64,000 nucleotides of DNA from Beijerinckiaceae bacterium (GTDB taxonomy: Bacteria > Pseudomonadota > Alphaproteobacteria > Rhizobiales > Beijerinckiaceae). Within the stretch, counting starts at the first letter, position 1; the number at the start of each line of letters is the position of its first letter. The translations under genes and the position numbers were made by a program. Below the pieces are notes generated by a model, which worked only from the letters and a program-made list of their open reading frames with translations, had not been told where the DNA came from and ran no database searches. The DNA is taken from contig JAJPIC010000009.1 in NCBI GenBank assembly GCA_021324915.1, positions 1-64,000 on the forward strand. The letters are read 5' to 3'. Shown piece after piece: positions 19,977-31,996 of the stretch.

Positions 19977-21641
19977 TCAAACCTCGACCACGAGCACGTG
20001 CACGGTCGGCTTTTTGCCCCAGGCGGCCGCGACCGCAGCGCGCACCGATTTCTCGATCGCCGAGGAGACGAGATCCGCGTCTCGTCGTTGCGGGCGCGGC
20101 AGGGCATCGAAAGTCTCGAAAAGCGCGGCATCGACAATCTCGTCGAGAACAAGCCCGGCGCGAGTCTTTCCGGGCAATCCGGCGAGCACGACGTCCGGTA
20201 CGCCGGCCATCTCCCCTTTGCCATCAACCGCGAGCGCAATGGTTACAACGCCGGCAAAGGCGAGCCTCTGGCGCGTTTTCACCGTCTCGTCGTCGAGGCT
20301 CAAGAGCGCGTTGCCGTCCTTGCAGAGCCGGCCGTGTGGCACTTCATCAATGATAGAGGGCGCACCCGGAGCCAGGAGCACCACGTCGCCGTTGCGCGCC
20401 TTCACCACATGCTCCACGCCGCAGAGCGCGGCAAAACGCGCGTGCTCCTCGAGATGAAGTTCCTCCCCATGAGCGGGAATGGCGATCTTCGGCCGGATCC
20501 ATTCGTAGAACTTGGCGACTTCGCCGCGGCGCGGATGGCCTGAGGCGTGGATCAAGGCCGTGGTGTCGGTGACGACTTCGACGCCTTGTTTGACGAGATT
20601 GTTGAGAATGCGTTGCACTTCGCGCTCGTTTCCCGGAATCGTCCGGGACGAGAAGACCACGGTGTCGCCTGGCGAAAGCCGCACCGCCGGATGATCGTCT
20701 TCGGCAATACGGGCCATAGCCGCACGGCGCTCGCCCTGGCTGCCGGTCGCGAGCAGGACGACTTCATCGCGGTCGACCTTGGAATAGGCTTCGAGCGAGA
20801 GAAAGTCGTCGATGCCGTCGAGATAGCCGCAATCGCGCGCAACAGCGACGGCGCGCTCCATCGCTCGCCCGACGAGGATCACCTTGCGGTTGGCGGCTTT
20901 CGCGGCCTCGCTCACCGCGCGCATGCGCGCGACATTGGAGGCAAAGGTCGTGACCACCACGCGACCGCGCGCGGCTGCGATCAGGTCGCGCAAAGTCTGC
21001 GCGACCTCGCTTTCCGACGGGCTCGTCCCCTCGCGTAAAATATTGGTCGAATCGCAGACGAGCGCGAGCACGCCCTCATTGCCGATTTCGACGAGCCTCT
21101 TGGCGTCGGTCGGCCGGCCGATGCCCGGGTCAGGGTCGATCTTCCAATCGCCGCTATGTAGAACGATGCCGCTGCTCGTGCGGATTGCAAGCGCACAGCT
21201 CTCGGGAATCGAATGCGCGACGGAAATGAATTCGACATCGAAGGGGCCGAGCGTCAAGCGCGCGCCCTGGCTGACCGTCTTGATTTCGAGATCCGCCACG
21301 CCCGCCTCGCCGACGCGCATACGAAAGAGGCCGGCGGCGAAAGGCGTCGCATAGATAGGACATCCGAACCTCGGCCCGAGGTCGGCCAGCGCTCCGATAT
21401 GATCCTCATGTCCGTGGGTGATGACGAGGCCGACGAGGTCCGGCTTGATCTTTTCGATGAATTGCGGATCGGGCATGATGATCTCGATCCCTACGCGCTC
21501 GGGCTCGGCGAACGTGAGACCGCAATCGATCATCAGCCATTTGCGCCGGCGCCGCGGGCCAAGCCCGTAAAGCGCGAGGTTCATGCCGATCTCGCCCAAG
21601 CCGCCAAGCGGCACGAAAACCAATTCCTCGCCTTCACCCAT
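19977..21641 (-). CDS. rnj: Ribonuclease J
   Basis: Metallo-beta-lactamase/beta-CASP ribonuclease acting as 5' exonuclease and endonuclease in RNA turnover, 554 residues. The zinc motif THGHEDHIGAL is near residue 80, with VAHSIPESCALAI, HSGDWKIDPDP and beta-CASP motifs VVTTFASNVARM and HASGHPRRGEV following. The start is taken as ATG 21641 (a TTG lies one codon upstream). The C-terminal domain ends KKPTVHVLVVEV as in the family. In many Hyphomicrobiales this gene follows nuoN and birA as here, so it may be read through from the nuo operon. Confidence 0.93.
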   Translation of the reverse strand: MGEGEELVFVPLGGLGEIGMNLALYGLGPRRRRKWLMIDCGLTFAEPERVGIEIIMPDPQFIEKIKPDLVGLVITHGHEDHIGALADLGPRFGCPIYATPFAAGLFRMRVGEAGVADLEIKTVSQGARLTLGPFDVEFISVAHSIPESCALAIRTSSGIVLHSGDWKIDPDPGIGRPTDAKRLVEIGNEGVLALVCDSTNILREGTSPSESEVAQTLRDLIAAARGRVVVTTFASNVARMRAVSEAAKAANRKVILVGRAMERAVAVARDCGYLDGIDDFLSLEAYSKVDRDEVVLLATGSQGERRAAMARIAEDDHPAVRLSPGDTVVFSSRTIPGNEREVQRILNNLVKQGVEVVTDTTALIHASGHPRRGEVAKFYEWIRPKIAIPAHGEELHLEEHARFAALCGVEHVVKARNGDVVLLAPGAPSIIDEVPHGRLCKDGNALLSLDDETVKTRQRLAFAGVVTIALAVDGKGEMAGVPDVVLAGLPGKTRAGLVLDEIVDAALFETFDALPRPQRRDADLVSSAIEKSVRAAVAAAWGKKPTVHVLVVEV

Positions 21642-21653
21642 CAAATACTCGTT

Positions 21654-22418
21654 TCAGTGGCCGAGAATGACGTCGCCGGACTCGATCGCCAGCACGCCCG
21701 ATTCATTTTCGAGAACGAGCCGCCCGCTCGAATCGATGGTCTTGAAACGTCCTTCGAGACGGCGAGCGGGCGTCGCGATCTTGACCGGTGCACCGAGCCC
21801 GTCGGCAAGCGCAAGCCATTCGCCGCGAACCGCCGCAAACCCATTTCCAGCATCGAATATCTCCAGCCAATGCGCCATTTCGCTCGAAAGTTCGGCGAAT
21901 ACATCCTGCGGCGACGAGACTGAAGCTCCGGTCTCGCAAAGGGCCGTTGCCGGATAATCGACGTCACGCGGATAACAGCTGCAGTTCACGCCAAGTCCTA
22001 TAATCGAAGCAAAGCCGCCGTTGGCAAGCTCGGCGCCATCGAGCAGAATTCCGCCGAGTTTGGCGCCGCCGAACAGAATATCGTTCGGCCACTTGAGCTT
22101 GAGCCGCGCCTCCTCTGCGACAAGAACGCGCAAGGCGCGTGCCAGTGCCACGCCGGCGACGAAACCGAGCTGCGGGGCGCGCGCGCGCGGCACCGCATCG
22201 ATCAGCAGCAGGCTCGCATAGAGATTGCCCGGCGGGGAGGCCCATTTGCGCCCGTGCCGGCCGCGTCCCGCCGTCTGTGTCTTGGCAATCAGCCAACATC
22301 TGTCCGGGCCGCCCAATCGCGCCAAGGCCAGCGCCGCATCGTTGGTCGAGCCTATCGTCTCGAAAGTGAGGACCTGAAAGCCGGCAGCGGATTCGCCAAG
22401 CTCAAACGCGTCGCGCAC
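21654..22418 (-). CDS. birA: Biotin--[acetyl-CoA-carboxylase] ligase
   Basis: 254-residue biotin protein ligase without the N-terminal DNA-binding domain of the E. coli protein, so enzyme only, not repressor. It shows FETIGSTNDAALALA, the biotinyl-AMP loop GRGRHGRKWASPPGNLYASL and KWPNDILFGGAKLGGILLD, with GLGVNCSCYP further on. Starts on GTG 22418, three bases after the nuoN stop; rnj follows after 12 bases. The nuoN-birA-rnj order is a conserved alphaproteobacterial arrangement, so expression is probably linked to the nuo operon. Confidence 0.92.
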   Translation of the reverse strand: MRDAFELGESAAGFQVLTFETIGSTNDAALALARLGGPDRCWLIAKTQTAGRGRHGRKWASPPGNLYASLLLIDAVPRARAPQLGFVAGVALARALRVLVAEEARLKLKWPNDILFGGAKLGGILLDGAELANGGFASIIGLGVNCSCYPRDVDYPATALCETGASVSSPQDVFAELSSEMAHWLEIFDAGNGFAAVRGEWLALADGLGAPVKIATPARRLEGRFKTIDSSGRLVLENESGVLAIESGDVILGH

Positions 22419-22421
22419 TGA

Positions 22422-23852
22422 TCAGAACAGCGATTTTGCAGCCGCTGCGGCCGCCGTGGCGAACGGGGCCGGATCGGCGAAGAGAAAGAGCACGACGAGC
22501 CCGGTCGCAACGAGCACAATGCGCAAGGCTGGCGCAGACCGGTCGAAACGCGCCGCCGTCTCGTCGAAATAGATGATCTTGACGATCTGCAGATAGTAGA
22601 AGGCCGCAACGACGCTGGTGACGAAGCCGATCACCGCCAGCCAGTAAAGATGTGCCTCGACCGCGGCGTAAAAGACGTAGAATTTCGCAAAGAAGCCGGC
22701 GAGCGGCGGAATCCCGGCAAGCGAAAACATCATCATCGCGAGGAAAAAGGCCATGGTGCCGTCGGTGCGCGCGAGCCCGGCAAGATCGTGAATGTTCTCG
22801 ACGGCACGACCGCCGATCCGCATCGACAGGATCGCCGCGAACGTACCGAGGACCATGACAAGATAGACGCCCATGTAGAAGAGAACGCCGGCGACGCCCG
22901 CTTCATTATTGGCGGCAAGCCCGACGAGCGCGAAGCCGACATGGCCGATCGAAGAATACGCCATCAGCCGCTTGAAATTCGTCTGCCCGATCGCGGCGAA
23001 GGAGCCGAGCGCCATGGACAGGATCGAAATGAAGATCACGATCTGCTGCCATTGGAGGTGAATTCCGGGAAAGGCGCTCATGACGACGCGGACGAGAATT
23101 GCGAAGGCCGCGATCTTAGGGGCGGTGGCGAAAAACGCGGTCACCGGGGTCGGCGCCCCTTCATAGACGTCGGGCACCCACATGTGGAATGGAACCGCCG
23201 ATATTTTGAAGGCGAGGCCCGCCATCAGGAAGACCAGGCCGAAGATGACGCCGAGCGAGGGCGTGCCTTTGGCGAGCGCGGCAATGCCGGCGAAGGACAC
23301 GGTTCCGGAAAAGCCATAGAGCAGCGAGGCGCCGTAGAGCAACATGCCGGACGAGAGCGCGCCGAGCACAAAATATTTGAGCCCTGCTTCCGAGGCGCGC
23401 GCATCGTCGCGGTGGAAAGCCGCAACGACATAAAGCGAGAGCGACATCAATTCGAGGCCGAGATAAAGCGCAATGAGGTTCGCGGCCGAGATCAGCATCG
23501 ACATGCCGAGCGTGGCGAGCAGAACGAGAACCGGAAATTCGAATTTGTCGATCCGCGCGCGCGCGAGAAAATCCTGCGCTATGATCAGCGTGACGAGGGA
23601 GCCGATATAACTCAGCACCTTCATGAAGCGCCCGAAAGAATCGTCGATGAAGGCTCCGTTGAAGATCGTGGCGCTGCTCTTCCCGCCGAGCGCCAGGAGG
23701 ATTGCCAATCCGAGGACGCCGACAGCAATCTCGGTGATCAGGCGGTCTTGCGGCCTGCCTCGAATGGCGCCCGCAAGGATCAGCGCCAAGGCGCCGATCA
23801 CAAGCGCGAGCTCCGGCAAGGAATGGGCGAGCGTGACGTTGAGATGGATCAT
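22422..23852 (-). CDS. nuoN: NADH-quinone oxidoreductase subunit N
   Basis: Antiporter-like membrane subunit of complex I, 476 residues with about 14 helices. [20 protein letters not shown] and [19 protein letters not shown] carry the conserved Lys/Glu/Pro of the proton channel. Last structural gene of the nuo operon; its start overlaps the nuoM stop by four bases. Confidence 0.95.
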   Translation of the reverse strand: MIHLNVTLAHSLPELALVIGALALILAGAIRGRPQDRLITEIAVGVLGLAILLALGGKSSATIFNGAFIDDSFGRFMKVLSYIGSLVTLIIAQDFLARARIDKFEFPVLVLLATLGMSMLISAANLIALYLGLELMSLSLYVVAAFHRDDARASEAGLKYFVLGALSSGMLLYGASLLYGFSGTVSFAGIAALAKGTPSLGVIFGLVFLMAGLAFKISAVPFHMWVPDVYEGAPTPVTAFFATAPKIAAFAILVRVVMSAFPGIHLQWQQIVIFISILSMALGSFAAIGQTNFKRLMAYSSIGHVGFALVGLAANNEAGVAGVLFYMGVYLVMVLGTFAAILSMRIGGRAVENIHDLAGLARTDGTMAFFLAMMMFSLAGIPPLAGFFAKFYVFYAAVEAHLYWLAVIGFVTSVVAAFYYLQIVKIIYFDETAARFDRSAPALRIVLVATGLVVLFLFADPAPFATAAAAAAKSLF

Positions 23853-25357
23853 TCGGCCGCGCCCTTCGATGCCAGAGCCGCGGTCCGCATTTGGCCGTTG
23901 TCGTGGATGAGCTGCGCCACCGAGGTCGCTGTGCCATCGAGGATCGGGCCGGGATGGACGCCATAATAGATGGTCAGCAGGAAGAGCGGCGCGAGGACCG
24001 CGATCTCGCGCGGAGATAAATCGAGAATCGATTTGAGATTGGGCTTCTCGAGCACGCCGAAAATAATGCGGCGGTAGAGATAAAGCGCATAGGCAGCCGA
24101 CAATATGCTCCCGGTCGCAGCGATGAGGACGACGAGGCTATTGCTGCGGAAGGCGCCGATGAGCGTCAGGAATTCGCCGACAAAGCCGGACGTTCCCGGC
24201 AGGCCGATATTGGCCAGCGTGAAGAGCATGAAAACGAGCGCATAAAGCGGCATGCGCTCGACGAGACCGCCATAGGCGGCGATCTCGCGTGTATGAATGC
24301 GGTCGTAAACCACGCCGACGCAAAGGAAGAGCGCGCCGGAGACGAGGCCGTGCGAGATCATCTGGAAGATCGCGCCCTGCACGCCCTGCTGCGTAAGCGA
24401 GAAAAGGCCGATCGTGACGAAGCCCATATGCGCCACCGAGGAATAGGCGATGAGCTTCTTCATGTCCTCCTGGACGAGGGCGACAAGCGACGTATAGACG
24501 ATCGCGATGACCGACAGCGCATAGATGAGCGGCGCAAAATAGGCCGAAGCGTCAGGAAACATCGGAAGAGAGAAGCGCAGGAATCCATATCCCCCCATCT
24601 TCAAGAGCACGCCGGCGAGGATAACGGAGCCGGCTGTCGGCGCCTCGACATGCGCATCGGGCAGCCAGGTATGGAACGGCCACATCGGAATTTTCACGGC
24701 GAAAGATGCGAAGAAGGCTAGCCATAGCCATTTCTGCATCGACGCCGGGAAGCTCGTCTTGAGCAGGACCGTAATATCGGTGGTATGGGCGAAACTATAC
24801 ATCGCCATGATGGCGACGAGCATGAGAAGCGAACCGAGCAGCGTATAAAGGAAGAACTTGAAGCTCGCATAGACGCGCCGCGGACCGCCCCAAATGCCGA
24901 TGATGAGGAACATCGGAATGAGGCCGCCCTCGAAGAACAGATAGAAGAGCACGAGATCGAGGGCGCAGAAAACGCCGGTCATCAGCGTCTCGAGCACGAG
25001 AAAAGCGATCATATATTCCTTGACGCGCGACGAGACCTTCCAGGACGCGGCAATTGAGATCGGCATCAGAAACGTGGTGAGCACGACGAACGGCATGGAC
25101 ATGCCGTCGACGCCCATCTTGTAGGCGAGCCCTCCGCCGAACCAATGCTTTTCCTCGACGAATTGAAAAGCCGAAGAGCCGGGATCGAGCTTCGCATAGA
25201 CGTAGAGGGAAAGCGCAAAATCCACGATCGTGGTGATGAGCGCGGCCCAGCGCGCATTGTTCCAGGTTGCTTCGTCCTCGCCGCGAAGCGCGCAAATGAA
25301 GGCCGCGCCGACGAGCGGCAGAAAGACGAGACAGGTGAGAATCCCGAAGCCGAACAT
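23849..25357 (-). CDS. nuoM: NADH-quinone oxidoreductase subunit M
   Basis: Antiporter-like proton-pumping subunit, 502 residues. [40 protein letters not shown] and [14 protein letters not shown] are the family signatures with the channel Lys and Glu. The coding end overlaps nuoN, and its start shares one base with the nuoL stop, so L-M-N are translationally linked. Confidence 0.95.
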   Translation of the reverse strand: MFGFGILTCLVFLPLVGAAFICALRGEDEATWNNARWAALITTIVDFALSLYVYAKLDPGSSAFQFVEEKHWFGGGLAYKMGVDGMSMPFVVLTTFLMPISIAASWKVSSRVKEYMIAFLVLETLMTGVFCALDLVLFYLFFEGGLIPMFLIIGIWGGPRRVYASFKFFLYTLLGSLLMLVAIMAMYSFAHTTDITVLLKTSFPASMQKWLWLAFFASFAVKIPMWPFHTWLPDAHVEAPTAGSVILAGVLLKMGGYGFLRFSLPMFPDASAYFAPLIYALSVIAIVYTSLVALVQEDMKKLIAYSSVAHMGFVTIGLFSLTQQGVQGAIFQMISHGLVSGALFLCVGVVYDRIHTREIAAYGGLVERMPLYALVFMLFTLANIGLPGTSGFVGEFLTLIGAFRSNSLVVLIAATGSILSAAYALYLYRRIIFGVLEKPNLKSILDLSPREIAVLAPLFLLTIYYGVHPGPILDGTATSVAQLIHDNGQMRTAALASKGAAE

Positions 25358-27429
25358 CAGCGCAGACCCCAGGCGAGGTAATAGGTGATCAGCGCGGCGA
25401 CGCCGACGAGCATGGCGAAAGCGTAATGGTAAAGATAGCCGCTCTGCAGTCTGACGACGCGGTGCGTGACATCGATGACGCGCGCGGCTACGCCGTCGGG
25501 CCCCAGGCGATCGATCGTGCCTTGATCACCGCCCTTCCAGAACAATCTGCCGAGCCAGAAGGCCGGCCGCACGAAGATCGCGCCATAGAGCTCGTCGAAA
25601 TACCATTTGTTGAGCAGGAAGCGATAGAGGCCCGGCAATGCGCGCGCCCAAGCGTCCGCGGTTCCCGGCGCCAGGATATAGAGATAGAGTGCGACGACAA
25701 AGCCGGCGACCATCATGAGCGTCGGCAGATAGTGCACGAGCAAGGGGGCTTCTTCCAGCGTGTTCAAGATATGATTTGCCGGGCCGAAGAAGAGCGATGC
25801 CTTGAAAAACTGGATCGCGCCTTCGCCGAGAAAGAAACGGGCAAAGACGAGTCCCGCAAAGAGCGAACCCACGGCTAGAACGTACAGCGGGATCAGCATC
25901 ACATTGGGCGATTCGTGCGGATCGACGTGATGCGCGTCATGATGTGAATCGTGATCGTCGTGCTGGCGCGTTGCGAGATCCGGCTCACGCCAGGAGTCGA
26001 TCGAAGCGGCCGCGTGCCCGGCCGGCGCTTCGGCCTGCGGCTGAATTTCGGCGAGCCGCCTTTCAGCCTCGGCGCGCGCCCATTTCGGACGGCCGAAGAA
26101 CGTCATGAAAATGAGCCGCCAGGAGTAGAACGCCGTCAGTCCCGCTGCGACCGTGGTCAGAACGAAGCCATAGAAAGCGTCGGGCCGATGCGCGGCATAA
26201 GCAGCTTCGATGATCGCATCCTTGGAGAAATACCCGGCGGTGATCGGAAAGCCGGTCAGGGCCAGAGTGCCGATCAGCATCATGGCGAAGGTAATCGGAA
26301 TTTTTTTGGCGAGCCCGCCCATTTCGCGCATGTCCTGCTCGTGATGCATGGCATGGATCACCGAGCCTGCACCGAGGAACAGGAGCGCCTTGAAGAAGGC
26401 ATGCGTGAAGAGATGGAAAATGCCGATCGAATAGCCCCCGACCCCGAGCGCAACGAACATATAGCCCAATTGCGAACAGGTCGAATAGGCGACGACTCGC
26501 TTGATGTCATTCTGCACAAGACCGACGGTCGCGGCGAAAAAAGCCGTCGTCGCGCCGATGATCGTGACGAAGGTCAAGGCCACTGGTGCTTCTTCGAAAA
26601 GCGGCGAAAGCCGCGCAACCATGAAGACGCCGGCCGTCACCATGGTTGCGGCATGGATGAGAGCCGACACCGGGGTCGGGCCCTCCATCGCGTCCGGCAG
26701 CCACGTGTGGAGCAGGAATTGCGCCGATTTGCCCATCGCACCCATGAACAGAAGCAGACAGGTGATGGTCATCGCGTCCATGTCGAAACCGAAGACATGG
26801 ATCATCTTATGCGCGAGGCCGGGCGCAGCGGCGAAGATCTGATCGAAGGCCACCGAATTCGTCAGCAGGAAGACGAGAAATATGCCGAGCGTGAAGCCGA
26901 AATCGCCGATGCGGTTGACGATAAAGGCTTTGATCGCCGCGGCATTGGCCGCAGGCCGTTCGTACCAGAAGCCGATCAAAAGGTAGGAAGCGAGCCCGAC
27001 GCCCTCCCATCCGAAGAAGAGCTGCACCAGATTGTCGGCCGTCACCAGCATCAGCATGGCGAAGGTGAAGAACGACAAATAGGCAAAGAATCGTGGCCGG
27101 GATTTATCCTCGTGCATATAGCCGATCGAATAGAGATGCACGAGAGCGGAAACGGTCGTCACCACGAAAAGCATGACGACTGTCAGACTGTCGATCCGCA
27201 GCGCCCATTCGACCCTGAGCGCGCCGGAGGTCATCCAGCTCGTGACGAGGTGAACGTCCGCCGTGCCGTCGCCGGAGAGAAAGCCGCCGAATGCGATCCA
27301 GGAGAGCACCATCGAGACGAAAAGCAGAGACGTCGTGACGATCTCGGACGCCCGCGGCCCGATCCATCGGCCGAAGATGCCGGCAACCAGAAAGCCGAGC
27401 AGCGGCAGAGCGACGATGGTTTCGTACAT
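25357..27429 (-). CDS. nuoL: NADH-quinone oxidoreductase subunit L
   Basis: Largest antiporter-like subunit of complex I with the long lateral helix, 690 residues. [60 protein letters not shown] and [20 protein letters not shown] are conserved. A His/Asp-rich loop, [19 protein letters not shown], lies near residue 500 between membrane segments; loops of this kind occur in alphaproteobacterial NuoL and might bind metal, but no role is known to me. Confidence 0.95.
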   Translation of the reverse strand: MYETIVALPLLGFLVAGIFGRWIGPRASEIVTTSLLFVSMVLSWIAFGGFLSGDGTADVHLVTSWMTSGALRVEWALRIDSLTVVMLFVVTTVSALVHLYSIGYMHEDKSRPRFFAYLSFFTFAMLMLVTADNLVQLFFGWEGVGLASYLLIGFWYERPAANAAAIKAFIVNRIGDFGFTLGIFLVFLLTNSVAFDQIFAAAPGLAHKMIHVFGFDMDAMTITCLLLFMGAMGKSAQFLLHTWLPDAMEGPTPVSALIHAATMVTAGVFMVARLSPLFEEAPVALTFVTIIGATTAFFAATVGLVQNDIKRVVAYSTCSQLGYMFVALGVGGYSIGIFHLFTHAFFKALLFLGAGSVIHAMHHEQDMREMGGLAKKIPITFAMMLIGTLALTGFPITAGYFSKDAIIEAAYAAHRPDAFYGFVLTTVAAGLTAFYSWRLIFMTFFGRPKWARAEAERRLAEIQPQAEAPAGHAAASIDSWREPDLATRQHDDHDSHHDAHHVDPHESPNVMLIPLYVLAVGSLFAGLVFARFFLGEGAIQFFKASLFFGPANHILNTLEEAPLLVHYLPTLMMVAGFVVALYLYILAPGTADAWARALPGLYRFLLNKWYFDELYGAIFVRPAFWLGRLFWKGGDQGTIDRLGPDGVAARVIDVTHRVVRLQSGYLYHYAFAMLVGVAALITYYLAWGLR

Positions 27430-27436
27430 GCGCCGC

Positions 27437-27742
27437 TCAGCCTTTCATCATGTTGATGTCCTCAACCGCGATCGTGCCGCGGTTGCGGAAATAGGTGACG
27501 AGGATCGCGAGTCCGATCGCCGCTTCCGCAGCGGCGACGGTCAGCACGAACAGCGCGAAGATCTGCCCGGTCAAGTCGCCGAGAAAGGACGAAAAGGCGA
27601 TGAGATTGATGTTCACGGAGAGAAGAATGAGCTCCACGGACATCAAGATGACGATGATGTTCTTGCGGTTCACGATAATGCCGGCCATCCCCAGCGTGAA
27701 GAGGATCGCGGCGACGACGAGGTAATGGCCGAGCGAAATCAT
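27437..27742 (-). CDS. nuoK: NADH-quinone oxidoreductase subunit K
   Basis: 101-residue, three-helix membrane subunit, normal length. [20 protein letters not shown] holds the conserved membrane Glu of the E-channel, and [20 protein letters not shown] the second. Start overlaps the nuoJ stop by four bases (ATGA). Confidence 0.94.
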   Translation of the reverse strand: MISLGHYLVVAAILFTLGMAGIIVNRKNIIVILMSVELILLSVNINLIAFSSFLGDLTGQIFALFVLTVAAAEAAIGLAILVTYFRNRGTIAVEDINMMKG

Positions 27743-28350
27743 GCATCCACTCCGGCGCGCGTAGGCTGTTTCTTGAGTTCGACCGCCGTCTTGGCGGTGC
27801 GCTCGTTCTGAAGCTCGATTTTCTGACGCCTGACGCCATGTTTATGGCGCAGGGTCAGCACGATCGCGCCGATCATTGCGACGAGGAGAACGAGGCCGGC
27901 CGCCTCGAAGAGATACATGTATTGCGTATAGAGAACGCGGCCGAGCGCCACCGCGTTGGAGAGACCGGGCGGCGTCGGCGTCGTCACTTGCGTGACGGCG
28001 GCGCTCCCCAAGCTCCAAGCCCCGACCGCGAAGACGAGCTCGACGAGGACGATACCCCCGACCGTCGCGCCAACCGGCAGATTGCGCTGAAAGCCCTGTT
28101 TCAATTCGGCGAAGTCGACGTCGAGCATCATCACGACAAAAAGGAACAGAACCGCGACCGCCCCGACATAAACGACGACAAGAATCATTGCCAGGAATTC
28201 GGCCCCGAGCAGGAGGAAGAGCCCTGCCGCATTGACGAAGGCGAGAATGAGAAAGAGCACCGAATGAACCGGATTCCTGGCCGTAATGACCATGAATGCG
28301 GCGCCGATCATGACGGCCGAAAAAAGATAGAAGAAGAACGCAGCGGTCAT
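27739..28350 (-). CDS. nuoJ: NADH-quinone oxidoreductase subunit J
   Basis: 203-residue membrane subunit with five helices. [20 protein letters not shown] and [20 protein letters not shown] are the conserved helices, the latter containing the pi-bulge region. The tail after residue 165 is hydrophilic and charged ([20 protein letters not shown]), as usual in the order. It is 53 bases after nuoI. Confidence 0.94.
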   Translation of the reverse strand: MTAAFFFYLFSAVMIGAAFMVITARNPVHSVLFLILAFVNAAGLFLLLGAEFLAMILVVVYVGAVAVLFLFVVMMLDVDFAELKQGFQRNLPVGATVGGIVLVELVFAVGAWSLGSAAVTQVTTPTPPGLSNAVALGRVLYTQYMYLFEAAGLVLLVAMIGAIVLTLRHKHGVRRQKIELQNERTAKTAVELKKQPTRAGVDA

Positions 28351-28403
28351 GCCCCTACTCGTCCCTTGCCGATCGCCGCCACTTCGTTCCCCTCTTCCGC
28401 TTT

Positions 28404-28892
28404 CTACCGGTAAGGCGCATCGAGCGCGATGTTGCGGGCAAGCTCACGCTCCCAGCGGTCGCCGTTGGCCAGAAGCCGCTGCTTGTCGTAATAGAGTTCC
28501 TCGCGCGTCTCCACCGAAAATTCGGAATTTGGCCCCTCGACGATGGCATCGACCGGGCAGGCTTCCTGGCAGAAGCCGCAATAGATGCATTTTACCATGT
28601 CGATGTCGTAGCGCGTCGTGCGCCGCGTACCGTCGTTGCGGCGCGGGCCTGCCTCGATCGTGATCGCCTGCGCCGGGCAAATCGCCTCGCAGAGTTTGCA
28701 GGCAATGCAGCGCTCTTCGCCGTTCGGATAGCGCCGAAGCGCATGTTCGCCGCGGAATCGCGGCGATTGCGGATTTTTCTCGTGCGGATAATTGAGGGTC
28801 GCCTTGGGCTTGAAGAAATAGCGCATCGACAGCGCGAAGGCTGCGACGAATTCCTTCAAGAGGAGCGATTTGGCGGCAGCGTCAAGCTTCAT
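28404..28892 (-). CDS. nuoI: NADH-quinone oxidoreductase subunit I
   Basis: 162-residue ferredoxin-like subunit carrying clusters N6a and N6b. The two motifs [17 protein letters not shown] and [16 protein letters not shown] are complete. Peripheral arm subunit that passes electrons towards NuoB. Eight bases downstream of nuoH. Confidence 0.95.
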   Translation of the reverse strand: MKLDAAAKSLLLKEFVAAFALSMRYFFKPKATLNYPHEKNPQSPRFRGEHALRRYPNGEERCIACKLCEAICPAQAITIEAGPRRNDGTRRTTRYDIDMVKCIYCGFCQEACPVDAIVEGPNSEFSVETREELYYDKQRLLANGDRWERELARNIALDAPYR

Positions 28893-28900
28893 CTATATCC

Positions 28901-29920
28901 TCATCGCGCCATCACATTGCCCCACCCCGTCGCCTCCAGCACTGCGGCAACGAGCACGACCATGAATAGCGAAATCGGCAGAAACACTTTCCAGCCGAGC
29001 CGCATGAGCTGATCATAGCGATAGCGTGGGACGAAAGCCTTCACCATGGCGAACATGAAGAACAGGGCCGAGACCTTCAGGATGAACCAGAAGATACCCG
29101 GAACCCAGGTGAAGGGCGGGAAAGGAATGGGCGAAAGCCAGCCACCGAGGAACAGGATCGTTCCGAAGGCGCACATAGTGATGATCGCCACATATTCGGA
29201 GAGCATGAAGAGCAGGTAAGGCGTCGAGGAATATTCGACCATGAATCCGGCGACGAGCTCGGATTCCGCCTCGACGAGATCGAAAGGCGGCCTATTCGTC
29301 TCGGCAAGCGCCGAGACGAAGAAGATGACGAACATCGGCAGGAGCGGCAGCCAATACCAGCCGAGCAGGCCGAAGCGCGTATCCTGCGCCCGCACAATGT
29401 CGGAGAGGTTGAGCGATCCGGCGCAAAGCAGGACGGTGATCAGGACGAAGCCGATCGAGACTTCGTAAGACACCATTTGCGCCGCAGAGCGCAGCGCCGC
29501 CAGAAACGGATATTTCGAATTCGACGCCCAGCCGCCCATGATGATGCCATAGACCGAGAGCGAGGAGATCGCGAAAATATAGAGGACGCCCATGTTGATG
29601 TTGGCGATCGCCCATCCCTTGTCGAGCGGGATCACAGCCCAGGCTGCGAGCGCCAGAAGACCCATCACGAAAGGCGCGAGCAGAAACACGCCCTTGTTCG
29701 CTCCGTCCGGAATGACCGGCTCTTTGAGGACGAATTTGAAGAGATCGGCGAAGCTCTGCCAAAGGCCCCAGGGTCCGACGACGTTTGGCCCGCGCCGCAA
29801 TTGCACCGCTGCCCAGATCTTGCGATCCGCGTAGAGGATGTAGGCGATGTAGATCAAAAGCGCGACGAGCAGCACCACGCTTTTGAGGAGAGTGACGAGA
29901 AGCGGCAGAATAAAGTTCAT
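28901..29920 (-). CDS. nuoH: NADH-quinone oxidoreductase subunit H
   Basis: 339-residue, eight-helix membrane subunit forming the quinone chamber with NuoB and Nuo[21 protein letters not shown] near residue 25 and [20 protein letters not shown] near 205 are the family signatures. The start is ATG 29920 (MNFILPLLV), two bases after the nuoG stop; the frame is open for another 100 codons upstream inside nuoG and that part is not used. Confidence 0.95.
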   Translation of the reverse strand: MNFILPLLVTLLKSVVLLVALLIYIAYILYADRKIWAAVQLRRGPNVVGPWGLWQSFADLFKFVLKEPVIPDGANKGVFLLAPFVMGLLALAAWAVIPLDKGWAIANINMGVLYIFAISSLSVYGIIMGGWASNSKYPFLAALRSAAQMVSYEVSIGFVLITVLLCAGSLNLSDIVRAQDTRFGLLGWYWLPLLPMFVIFFVSALAETNRPPFDLVEAESELVAGFMVEYSSTPYLLFMLSEYVAIITMCAFGTILFLGGWLSPIPFPPFTWVPGIFWFILKVSALFFMFAMVKAFVPRYRYDQLMRLGWKVFLPISLFMVVLVAAVLEATGWGNVMAR

Positions 29921-29922
29921 GA

Positions 29923-31986
29923 TCACTCCGCCGCTTGCTTGAGGAGGCCGTGCGCGAGCGCCGAACATTCCGCCATGACGGACGACGCGCGTGCGATCGG
30001 ATTGGTCATGTAGAAATCGGTAATCGGGGAGGCAAAGGGCGCCCCGCCCGCGCTCTTGTCTCCCTTCGCAAGCCTTTCGACCTCTTCTGCCCTGCCCGGC
30101 AAGATCGAATCGAGCCGCGCGAAATGCGGATGTTGCGCGTAAAGCTTGGCTCTGAGCCCGTGCAGCGAATCGAAGGGCAGCGTCTTGCCGACTACGGCGG
30201 AAAGCGCGCGCAGGATCGCCCAATCCTCGCGCGCATCGCCTGGCGGAAAATTGGCGCGCATCGCCAATTGCACGCGGCCTTCGGTGTTGACGTAAAGCCC
30301 GGATTTCTCGGTATAAGTTGCGCCTGGCAGAATCACATCGGCGCGATGGGCGCCGCGATCGCCATGCGTGCCCTGATAGACGACGAAGGCGCCGGGCGCG
30401 ATCTCGATCTCGTCGGCGCCGAGATTGAAGAGCACGTCGAGCGCGCCCTGCTTCGCCATCGCCTGCGCATCAAGCCCGCCCTCGCCGGGCACGAAGCCGA
30501 TATCGAGTCCGCCGACGCGCGCCGCCGCCGTGTGCAGGACAGCAAAGCCGAGCCAATCCGGTCTCAGGCAGCCGAGCGAGACCGCCGCCTGTGCGGCTTG
30601 CGCGAGAATGGCCGCCCCATCGGGCCGCGCGAGCGCGCCTTGGCCGACGAGCAGCATCGGCCGCTGCTTCTCGGCCGGCGGATGATCGACGAAGCGCGCG
30701 AGCGTCTCGGGGCCCGCACCGAGATAATTATAGTCATACGTGAGATCGGCCTTTTCGCCGATCACGCCGAGAAGCACGTTGCCCTTGAGCCAGCGCTTGC
30801 GGATGCGCGCATTGAGCACCGGTGCTTCGTGGCGCGGATTGGAGCCGATGATCATGATCGCATCGGCTTCTTCGATGCCGGCGACGGTCGGATTGAAAAT
30901 GTAGCTGGCGCGGCCGAATTTCGGATCGAGCTTGGCGCCGTCCTGCCGGCAATCGAGCGACACGCTGCCGAGGCTCTCGACGAAAAGCTTCAACGCGAAC
31001 ATGTCTTCGACGGCGCAGAGATCGCCGGCGATCGCGCCGATCCGCTCGGGACGCGCAGCCTTTATTTTCGCGGCGATAACGGAGAAAGCTTGCTGCCAAG
31101 TAGCGGGTTTGAGCCTGCCGTTCTCACGAATATAGGGCCGGTCGAGGCGACGGGTCTTCAGCCCGTCGACGATCTGTCTCGTTTTGTCCGAGATCCATTC
31201 CTCATTCACCGCATCATTGACGCGCGGCAGGATGCGCATGACTTCACGGCCGCGGCTGTCGACGCGGATGGCCGAGCCCAAAGCGTCCATCACGTCGATC
31301 GAATCCGTCTTGGCGAGCTCCCAGGAGCGCGCCTTGAACGAATAGGGTTTCGGCAGGAGCGCACCGACCGGGCAGAGATCGGAGATATTGCCCTGCAGCT
31401 CGGAACGCATCGCCGTCTCGAGATAGGTGGTGATTTCCATATCTTCGCCGCGACCGATCGCACCCATGTCGCCCGTGCCGGCCACTTCCGCGGTAAAGCG
31501 GACGCAGCGCGTACAATGAATGCAGCGGTTCATAGAGGTGCGCACCAGCGGCCCGATATATTTGTCTTCGACCGCCCGCTTGTTTTCGGCGTAGCGCGAG
31601 CGCGAGAAGCCGAAGGCGATGGCTTGGTCCTGCAGATCGCATTCCCCACCCTGATCGCAGATCGGGCAATCGAGCGGATGGTTGATCAGCAGGAATTCCA
31701 TGACTCCCTGGCGCGCCTTCTTCACCATCGGCGATTTCGTGAAGACCGCCGGCGGCTCGCCCTTGGGTCCGGGGCGCAGATCGCGTACCGCCATGGCGCA
31801 GGAGGCGACGGGCTTCGGCGGTCCGCCCTTCACTTCGACGAGACACATGCGGCAATTGCCGGCGATCGACAGGCGCTCGTGGAAGCAGAAGCGCGGAATT
31901 TCCGCGCCGGCCGCCTCGCAGGCCTGCAGCAACGTATATTCGGGCGGGACCTCGATCTCGACATCGTCGACGAAAAGCTTGGTCAT
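29923..31986 (-). CDS. nuoG: NADH-quinone oxidoreductase subunit G
   Basis: 687-residue peripheral arm subunit. It begins with a [2Fe-2S] ferredoxin domain ([20 protein letters not shown]), then the His-ligated [4Fe-4S] region ([20 protein letters not shown]) and [20 protein letters not shown], then a molybdopterin-oxidoreductase-like domain without cofactor. Length is normal for alphaproteobacteria. It lies 10 bases downstream of nuoF. Confidence 0.95.
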   Translation of the reverse strand: MTKLFVDDVEIEVPPEYTLLQACEAAGAEIPRFCFHERLSIAGNCRMCLVEVKGGPPKPVASCAMAVRDLRPGPKGEPPAVFTKSPMVKKARQGVMEFLLINHPLDCPICDQGGECDLQDQAIAFGFSRSRYAENKRAVEDKYIGPLVRTSMNRCIHCTRCVRFTAEVAGTGDMGAIGRGEDMEITTYLETAMRSELQGNISDLCPVGALLPKPYSFKARSWELAKTDSIDVMDALGSAIRVDSRGREVMRILPRVNDAVNEEWISDKTRQIVDGLKTRRLDRPYIRENGRLKPATWQQAFSVIAAKIKAARPERIGAIAGDLCAVEDMFALKLFVESLGSVSLDCRQDGAKLDPKFGRASYIFNPTVAGIEEADAIMIIGSNPRHEAPVLNARIRKRWLKGNVLLGVIGEKADLTYDYNYLGAGPETLARFVDHPPAEKQRPMLLVGQGALARPDGAAILAQAAQAAVSLGCLRPDWLGFAVLHTAAARVGGLDIGFVPGEGGLDAQAMAKQGALDVLFNLGADEIEIAPGAFVVYQGTHGDRGAHRADVILPGATYTEKSGLYVNTEGRVQLAMRANFPPGDAREDWAILRALSAVVGKTLPFDSLHGLRAKLYAQHPHFARLDSILPGRAEEVERLAKGDKSAGGAPFASPITDFYMTNPIARASSVMAECSALAHGLLKQAAE

Positions 31987-31996
31987 CGGTGATTGC

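Noticed and set aside
25951-27456. 501-codon plus-strand frame opposite nuoL
   Set aside because: Rich in Arg, Asp and Glu as expected for the complement of hydrophobic codons; nuoL is intact on the other strand.
29935-31992. 685-codon plus-strand frame opposite nuoG
   Set aside because: Mirror of nuoG codon usage, with no recognisable domain, while nuoG is complete on the minus strand.
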